From JACDAV01 sp964626755 (GTDB taxonomy: Bacteria; Chloroflexota; Limnocylindria; Limnocylindrales; CSP1-4): DNA of 64,000 nucleotides. Where the stretch lies: positions 1 to 64,000 of the forward strand of contig CAZVGO010000051.1 of the NCBI GenBank assembly GCA_964626755.1, read 5' to 3'. Positions 59,535 through 64,000 of this stretch are shown in pieces (within the stretch, counting starts at the first letter, position 1; each line of letters opens with the position of its first letter). The translations under genes and the position numbers were made by a program. The notes beneath the pieces were generated by a model, which saw only the letters and a list, made by a program, of their open reading frames with translations, was not told where the DNA came from and did not search any database.

Positions 59535-60623
59535 ATGACAGCCGTCGAGTCAGTCTCTGCCAGCCGGTCGCGGCGGCCCACGCCTGGCGTCCGGCTGCGT
59601 GTCGCGATCGTCGGCGCGACGGGCTACGTCGGGTCGGAGCTCGTCCGGCTGCTGGCTCGCCATCCGAGCGTCGAGATCGTCGGGCTCGTCGGCCGGGAGC
59701 GGTTGAACGAGCCGATCGAGGCGACGCATCCCCACCTCGCGACGACCGGCCTCAAGGTCAACGCAGAGCGGCCCGAAGCCGACGCCGTCTTCCTGGCCCT
59801 GCCCCACGGCACGGCGGCGGCGCAGGTACCGGAGATCGCGGCCGACGGCACTGCGGTCATCGATCTCGGGCCCGACTTCCGCCTCCGCAACCCGGCCGAC
59901 TATCCGCGCTGGTACGGATTCGACCATCCCAGCGCGGCGCTGCTCGCGACTGCGGTGTACGGACTCCCCGAGCTTCACCGCGCGGAGCTGAAAGCGCTCG
60001 TCCAGGAGCCGATCGCGATCGTCGGCTCGCCCGGCTGCTATCCGACGGTGACCCTGCTGGCGCTCGCTCCCCTCGCCCGCGCTGGCCTCATCGGCGACCT
60101 CGTTGTCGATGCAAAGAGCGGCGTCTCGGGCGCAGGTCGCGAGGCCAAGCCCGAGCTGATTTTCGGCGAACTCGCCGAGAGCGTGAAGGCGTACGGCCTG
60201 GGTGGCCATCGCCACGTCGCGGAGATCGAGCAGGAGCTGGGGTTCCTGGGCCCGAACCCGGGCGCGGCCGCGGTCGACTTCCTGCCTCATCTCGTCCCGA
60301 TGACGCGGGGCATCCTCGCGACCTGCCACGTCCGTCCGTCGCGGCCGGTCACCCAGGCGGAGCTCGATGCACTGTACGCGGCCGCGTACGCGGACGAGCC
60401 GTTCGTGACGGTCGTGGCCGCGCCGCCGGCCACGAAGCACGTCGCGGGCAGCAACCACGCCCGGGTCCACGTCCGGCTCGACGAACGAACGGGGCGGATC
60501 ATCGCGCTGGGGGTCATCGACAACCTCGTGAAGGGCGCTGCGGGACAGGCCGTCCAGGCGTTCAACCTCGTCCACGGGCTGCCGGAGACCGCTGGTCTCG
60601 AGCAGCTGCCGCTGGCGCCATGA
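59535..60623 (+). CDS. argC: N-acetyl-gamma-glutamyl-phosphate reductase
   Basis: This third-step arginine enzyme reduces N-acetylglutamyl phosphate with NADPH. The 362-residue protein has VAIVGATGYVGSELVRLLARHPSVEIVGL (NADP fold), LALPHGTAAAQVPEI, VIDLGPDFRL and the active-site Cys in VGSPGCYPTVTLLALAPL. SGVSGAGREAKPELIFGEL, GGHRHVAEIEQEL and VIDNLVKGAAGQAVQAFNL complete the family pattern. The ATG at 59535 lies 9 bases after the -10, implying a very short leader; the first ~20 residues (Ser/Arg/Pro-rich) are extra. It overlaps argJ by ATGA. Confidence 0.95.
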   Translation: MTAVESVSASRSRRPTPGVRLRVAIVGATGYVGSELVRLLARHPSVEIVGLVGRERLNEPIEATHPHLATTGLKVNAERPEADAVFLALPHGTAAAQVPEIAADGTAVIDLGPDFRLRNPADYPRWYGFDHPSAALLATAVYGLPELHRAELKALVQEPIAIVGSPGCYPTVTLLALAPLARAGLIGDLVVDAKSGVSGAGREAKPELIFGELAESVKAYGLGGHRHVAEIEQELGFLGPNPGAAAVDFLPHLVPMTRGILATCHVRPSRPVTQAELDALYAAAYADEPFVTVVAAPPATKHVAGSNHARVHVRLDERTGRIIALGVIDNLVKGAAGQAVQAFNLVHGLPETAGLEQLPLAP

Positions 60624-62005
60624 CGACGATCCAGCGTCCCCACTCCCCGGGCGTGGACGCGACCGGCGGCGCACTCGGTCCGTTGCCGAGCCACCTGCCC
60701 CCAGTCGAACGGCGGGCGTCAATCCCGGCCGGCTTCGTCGCTGCCGGTGGCATCGCCGGGATCAAAGCCTCGGGGCGGCCGGACCTCGCGTTGATCATGG
60801 GCACCGGCAAGGCGAGCCTTGCGGCGGCGGCCACTTTCACCCAGAACCGCTTCGCGGCTGCTCCTGTGCGCCTGTCGCAGCTCAACCTGCTCGCGTCCGA
60901 GCCCAACGGCAACGGCCGGTTCGGCCACGCCGAGGCGGTCATCTGCACGAGCGGCAGCGCCAATGCCGCAACGGGAGCACTCGGCGACGAGGACCAGGTC
61001 GCGGTCGGGCAGGTCGTGAGCGGCGTGACGGGCATCTCCGAGGACCGGGTGCTCCACCTTTCGACCGGCCTGATCGGGACACGCCTGCCGCTCGACCTGA
61101 TCCGGCCGGCGGTCGCTGCGCTCGTTCCCAGGCTCAGCTCGACCGACGAAGGACTGCTCGCAGCCGCGGAGGCGATTCGGACGACGGACTCGGTCGTCAA
61201 GGTCGCGACCGCGACGGTCGACCTGCCCGACGGCCAGGTCCGCGTCACGGGGATCGCGAAAGGCGTCGGGATGATCGCCCCGCAGATGGCAACGATGCTG
61301 TCGGTCCTCGTCACCGACGCCGGGGCACCGCCGCGACTCCTGTGGGAGGTGCTCCGGGCAGCCGCGGCCCGGACGTGGAACCAGCTCTCCGTCGACGGCG
61401 ACACGAGCACGAACGACACCGTGTTCCTCCTTGGCTCGGGGGCCGCGGGCGTCGAGGTAGACGAGCAGTCGCGGGATGCGTTCGCGGGTGCCGTCGAGGC
61501 CGTCGCACGGGATCTCGCCCGCCAGCAGGCCGCCGATGGGGAGGGAGCGACGGCGCTGATCACCTGCCAGGTCTCGGGCGCGGTCGACGACGCGGAGGCG
61601 CGGGCCGTCGCCCGGGCGGTCATCCAGTCGTCGCTCCTCAAGGCCGCGATCCACGGGCGCGACCCGAACTGGGGCCGGATCGCGGGCGCGGCCGGCAACG
61701 CGACACTCGGCGGCGCCGCGGTCCTCGAGGCGGCAGGCCTGTCGCCGGCCGAGGCGCGAGAGAGGGGCGGGTCCGCGGCACAGCTCGATCCCGACCGCCT
61801 GCGGATCGCGATCGCCGCTCATCTCGTGTACGACGGCCGAGCCGGCGGACCGGTCGAGTTCGACCGCGAGGCTGCCCGGCGCGACATGGCCGGCAAGGAA
61901 GTGCTTCTCCGGCTCGACCTCGGCCTGGGGAGCGGAACGGGCGAGGCGTTCGGGTGCGACCTGACTGAGGCGTACGTCATCGAGAACTCGGAGTACACGA
62001 CGTGA
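60620..62005 (+). CDS. argJ: Bifunctional ornithine acetyltransferase / N-acetylglutamate synthase
   Basis: ArgJ recycles the acetyl group from acetylornithine to glutamate and in the bifunctional type also uses acetyl-CoA. The 461-residue precursor is self-cleaved before the Thr in IAPQMATMLSVLV. FVAAGGIAGIKASGRPDLALIMG, FTQNRFAAAPV, TSGSANAATG, AKGVGMIAP (Val where Ser is common), WNQLSVDGDTSTNDTV and IHGRDPNWGRIAGAAGNA are conserved. The ATG overlaps argC's stop. A ~35-residue N-terminal extension precedes the family start. A 133-base gap holding a repeat separates it from argB. Confidence 0.95.
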   Translation: MTTIQRPHSPGVDATGGALGPLPSHLPPVERRASIPAGFVAAGGIAGIKASGRPDLALIMGTGKASLAAAATFTQNRFAAAPVRLSQLNLLASEPNGNGRFGHAEAVICTSGSANAATGALGDEDQVAVGQVVSGVTGISEDRVLHLSTGLIGTRLPLDLIRPAVAALVPRLSSTDEGLLAAAEAIRTTDSVVKVATATVDLPDGQVRVTGIAKGVGMIAPQMATMLSVLVTDAGAPPRLLWEVLRAAAARTWNQLSVDGDTSTNDTVFLLGSGAAGVEVDEQSRDAFAGAVEAVARDLARQQAADGEGATALITCQVSGAVDDAEARAVARAVIQSSLLKAAIHGRDPNWGRIAGAAGNATLGGAAVLEAAGLSPAEARERGGSAAQLDPDRLRIAIAAHLVYDGRAGGPVEFDREAARRDMAGKEVLLRLDLGLGSGTGEAFGCDLTEAYVIENSEYTT

Positions 62006-62029
62006 CGTCGCCGGTGCGGCGGGCCATTA

Positions 62030-62122
62030 CGGCGTTGCCGCCTGCGCGCGGTCGCTCACGCACCTTGGGGTGCGCTCGCTCCCGTGCTCGTCGTCGCCTT
62101 GTCCTGGCCTCGCCGGACCGGC
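62030..62122. repeat. Dispersed hairpin repeat, copy 2 (inverted)
   Basis: Reverse-complement copy of the element at 21714-21798. It shares GCCGGTCCGGC at one end and a ~71-base core at about 89% identity by hand count; the palindrome centre here reads GCACC-TTGG-GGTGC. The spacer between the end box and core is 8 bases longer than in copy 1. It lies wholly between argJ and argB, within the operon. Confidence 0.7.
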
Positions 62123-62138
62123 GACGAGGAGGTCTTCG

Positions 62139-62924
62139 ATGAGTGAGGTGGTCGTCGTCAAGCTCGGCGGCACGACGATCGCGGACCAGCGCCAGGTCCT
62201 CGAAGAGGTGGCCGCGGTCGCGCGCCGTCGGCCCGTCGTCCTCGTCCACGGCGGTGGCAAGCGGATCAGCGAGTGGCTCGACCGGCTCGGCGTCCCTTCC
62301 CGCTTCGAGGGCGGTCTCCGGGTCACCGATGCGGCATCGCTCGAAGTGGCCGCGGCCGTGCTCCGGGGCGTCGTCAACAGCGAGCTCGTCAGCGCGTTGC
62401 GGGATCTCGGCGTCGACGCGGTGGGCCTGTCCGGCGTGGACGGCGGCCTCCTCGTCGCGGAGCGCGTTCCGAATCTCGGACTCGTCGCCCACGTCGTTGG
62501 GCTCCGGCGGGACCTGCTCGACGCGATCCTCGTCACGGGCCAAGTCGCGGTCGTCGCGCCGCTCGCCCGGGACGAGCAGGGCATCGTCTGCAACGTCAAC
62601 GCCGACGACGCGGCGGGCGGGATCGCGGCGGGCCTCGGCGCCCGGCAGCTCGTGCTGCTCACCGATGTCGACGGGATCCGGGACGCGGCCGGCCAGCGGA
62701 TCGACGCGATCAGTGCGGCCGACGCGGAGGCGCTCATCGCGTCCGGCGTCATCGAGGGCGGCATGGTGCCGAAGGTCCGGGCCGCGCTCGCCGCGCTGAC
62801 CTGGCCGGGAACGGAGGCGGTCATCGCCGACTCGGCCGCCCCGAACGCCCTCGAGCGTGCCCTGTCCGACTCGACCTTCGGGACGCGGGTCACCGCCGAG
62901 CCGGCCGGCGTGGGTGCAACGTGA
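62139..62924 (+). CDS. argB: Acetylglutamate kinase
   Basis: This 261-residue amino-acid kinase phosphorylates N-acetylglutamate, the second arginine step and usual feedback point. VVKLGGTTI and VVLVHGGGKRISEWLDRLGV bind ATP/phosphate; FEGGLRVTDAASLEVA and CNVNADDAAGGIAAGLGARQLVLLTDVDGI follow, then IEGGMVPKVRAALAAL. The N-terminal helix used for arginine-sensitive hexamer formation is absent (the fold begins at residue 3), so allosteric arginine inhibition may be weak. ATG with GAGGAGG about 6 bases upstream re-initiates translation after the repeat-bearing gap. It overlaps argR (GTGA). Confidence 0.95.
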   Translation: MSEVVVVKLGGTTIADQRQVLEEVAAVARRRPVVLVHGGGKRISEWLDRLGVPSRFEGGLRVTDAASLEVAAAVLRGVVNSELVSALRDLGVDAVGLSGVDGGLLVAERVPNLGLVAHVVGLRRDLLDAILVTGQVAVVAPLARDEQGIVCNVNADDAAGGIAAGLGARQLVLLTDVDGIRDAAGQRIDAISAADAEALIASGVIEGGMVPKVRAALAALTWPGTEAVIADSAAPNALERALSDSTFGTRVTAEPAGVGAT

Positions 62925-63439
62925 ACGGGATCGACAAGCGCGAGCGCCAGCGGGCGATCCGCGAGCTCGTCGCGCGCGAGCCGATCGGGAGCCAGCAGGA
63001 GCTCGCTGCTCGGCTCGCCGAGCGCGGGATCACCGCGACCCAGGCGACGGTCAGCCGAGACATCGCGGAGATGGGCCTCGTCCGGGTCGCCCGACACGGC
63101 GGCAACACCTGGATGGCGCCTGAGGATGTCGCCTCACCCCAGCCTCTCCGCGGCCCCCGGGACGAGCGGCTGCGGCGGATTCTCGAGGACATTCCCGTGA
63201 CCGTCGGGCGGAGCGGCCTGATCCTCGTCCTCACCGGTTCGCCGGGGACAGCCGGAGCAATCGCGCAGGCAATCGACGAGTCGTCGCTCAGCGAACAGGA
63301 GGGCACGTTGGCCGGCGACAACACGCTCCTCGTGCTGTTCGCCAACGAGGCCCGCCTCGAGCGCTGGCGCGAGCGTTTCCGAGCGATCCAGGACCTGCCG
63401 GTCGAAGCCAACCGAACCCGAACCGGAGTGCCGTCATGA
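62921..63439 (+). CDS. argR: Arginine repressor
   Basis: This 172-residue ArgR has an N-terminal winged helix, KRERQRAIRELVAREPIGSQQELAARLAERGITATQATVSRDIAEMGLVRV. The C-terminal hexamerisation and arginine-binding domain carries SGLILVLTGSPGTAGAIAQAIDES and LAGDNTLLVLFANEARLERW. The GTG overlaps argB's stop and the stop overlaps argG's start, so it is embedded in its own regulon and should autoregulate through the ARG-box-like sites upstream of argC. Confidence 0.95.
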   Translation: MNGIDKRERQRAIRELVAREPIGSQQELAARLAERGITATQATVSRDIAEMGLVRVARHGGNTWMAPEDVASPQPLRGPRDERLRRILEDIPVTVGRSGLILVLTGSPGTAGAIAQAIDESSLSEQEGTLAGDNTLLVLFANEARLERWRERFRAIQDLPVEANRTRTGVPS

Positions 63440-64000
63440 ACAAGGTCGTACTCGCCTACTCCGGCGGACTCGATACGTCCGTCGCCGTCGCGTGGCTGCG
63501 CGAGCAGTTCGGGGCCGAGGTCGTCACTCTGACCGTCGACGTCGGCGGCGGGTCGTTGCGCGATGGTGTCGAGAAGCGGGCGATGTCGGCCGGCGCCTCG
63601 CGGGCCTACGTCGTCGATGCGCGCGAGCGGTTCGTCACCGACTTCGTCTGGCCCCACCTCCAGGCGAACGCGCTCTACCAGGGTGCGTACCCGCTGGCGA
63701 CCGCGCTGGCACGGCCCTTGATCGCCCAGCTGCTCGTCGAGGTCGCGAAGCGCGAGGGCGCCGACGCGGTCGCCCACGGCTGCACCGGCAAGGGCAACGA
63801 CCAGGTCCGGTTCGACGTTGCGGTCCATGCGTTGGACCCGGGGCTCGAGGTCGTCGCCCCGATGCGGGTCGGGATGGGCCTGTCGCGCGAGGAGGAGATC
63901 GACTACGCCGCGGAGCGCGGGATCGAGATCCCGATCACGAAGGCGTCGCCGTACTCGATCGACGTCAACCTGTGGGGCCGGTCGATCGAGACGGGCGTGC
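63436..64000 (+). CDS. argG: Argininosuccinate synthase, 3' end outside window
   Basis: The first 188 residues are present. VVLAYSGGLDTSVAVAWLREQFGAEVVTLTVDVGGG is the ATP-pyrophosphatase P-loop. VVDARERFVTDFVWPHLQANALYQGAYPLATALARPLIAQLLVEVA, AHGCTGKGNDQVRFD and a later TKASPYSIDVNLWGRSIETG are diagnostic. The enzyme joins citrulline and aspartate. ATG overlaps the argR stop. argD and argF are not between argB and argR, so those steps are encoded elsewhere. Confidence 0.95.
   Translation, partial: MNKVVLAYSGGLDTSVAVAWLREQFGAEVVTLTVDVGGGSLRDGVEKRAMSAGASRAYVVDARERFVTDFVWPHLQANALYQGAYPLATALARPLIAQLLVEVAKREGADAVAHGCTGKGNDQVRFDVAVHALDPGLEVVAPMRVGMGLSREEEIDYAAERGIEIPITKASPYSIDVNLWGRSIETGV

Overview
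This is a 64 kb stretch of a very GC-rich (about 70% by eye) bacterial chromosome. It is densely packed, with many 1-4 base stop/start overlaps. Gene content points to a free-living, probably aerobic bacterium of the Chloroflexota, perhaps a Limnocylindria-like lineage; a deep actinobacterium is the main alternative. The reasons are a coenzyme F420 biosynthesis locus with four luciferase-like F420 enzymes and an F420 split-barrel enzyme, a TM0106-type nuclease-helicase, a NEW3/ABC operon, homodimeric-type AceE, and many apparently leaderless genes. This placement is inference; there is no rRNA or other phylogenetic marker. I found no tRNA, rRNA, CRISPR array, prophage, integrase or insertion sequence.

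Layout. 1-5 kb: a debranching enzyme cut by the window edge, then a coupled AGPS-like flavin oxidase and FGGY kinase. 5-8.4 kb: a three-gene minus-strand operon (NEW3 surface protein, ABC ATPase, ABC permease). 8.8-15.5 kb: a small zinc ribbon, a class III aminotransferase, an unrecognised 438-residue protein and a 1180-residue nuclease-helicase. 15.4-24 kb: amino-acid and amine metabolism (M20 deacylase with a DDAH-like hydrolase; D-amino-acid-oxidase-like flavoprotein with a cysteine-desulfurase-like enzyme), pirin divergent from a MarR regulator, a DUF72 protein and a decayed cupin. Two PQQ-type sugar dehydrogenases (18 and 24 kb), one secreted and one a lipoprotein, are paralogues. 25.5-28.2 kb: a class A penicillin-binding protein, followed by an 815-base gene-poor stretch with hairpins. 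29-35 kb: stress-type small proteins, topoisomerase IB, and an ABC-2 exporter operon that collides tail to tail with a glycosyltransferase. 35-38 kb: aceE. 38-47.5 kb: an orphan OmpR-type regulator, a half-ferritin, nicotinamidase, a 5'-3' exonuclease, an inositol-phosphatase-family enzyme, an LLM oxidoreductase with MTAP, a DUF1684 protein with a GNAT, and an EAL protein.

47.7-54 kb is an F420 island: split-barrel F420 enzyme, FGD-like LLM, a second LLM, cofD, (a membrane protein and a LysE remnant), cofC, cofE and a third LLM. It supplies three F420 assembly steps and four candidate users. 54-59.4 kb is thiol-redox flavoured: trxB behind a perfect CsoR/CstR-type palindrome, a methyltransferase, an XRE regulator, an ABC exporter coupled to OsmC, and DUF4395. 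59.5-64 kb is the arginine operon argC-argJ-argB-argR-argG, reading out of the window from a promoter overlapped by ARG-box-like palindromes.

The most distinctive signals are regulatory. (1) Eight genes have a TANNNT box exactly 6 bases before the start codon, and three more at 7-8 bases, the signature of leaderless mRNAs; this also fixes several starts. (2) Three genes have CTG as the best-placed start. (3) There are paired operators at marR, arg and trxB. (4) Two copies of an ~85-93 bp hairpin repeat occur 40 kb apart, one of them splitting argJ from argB. (5) Two gene remnants (cupin, LysE) record small-scale decay.
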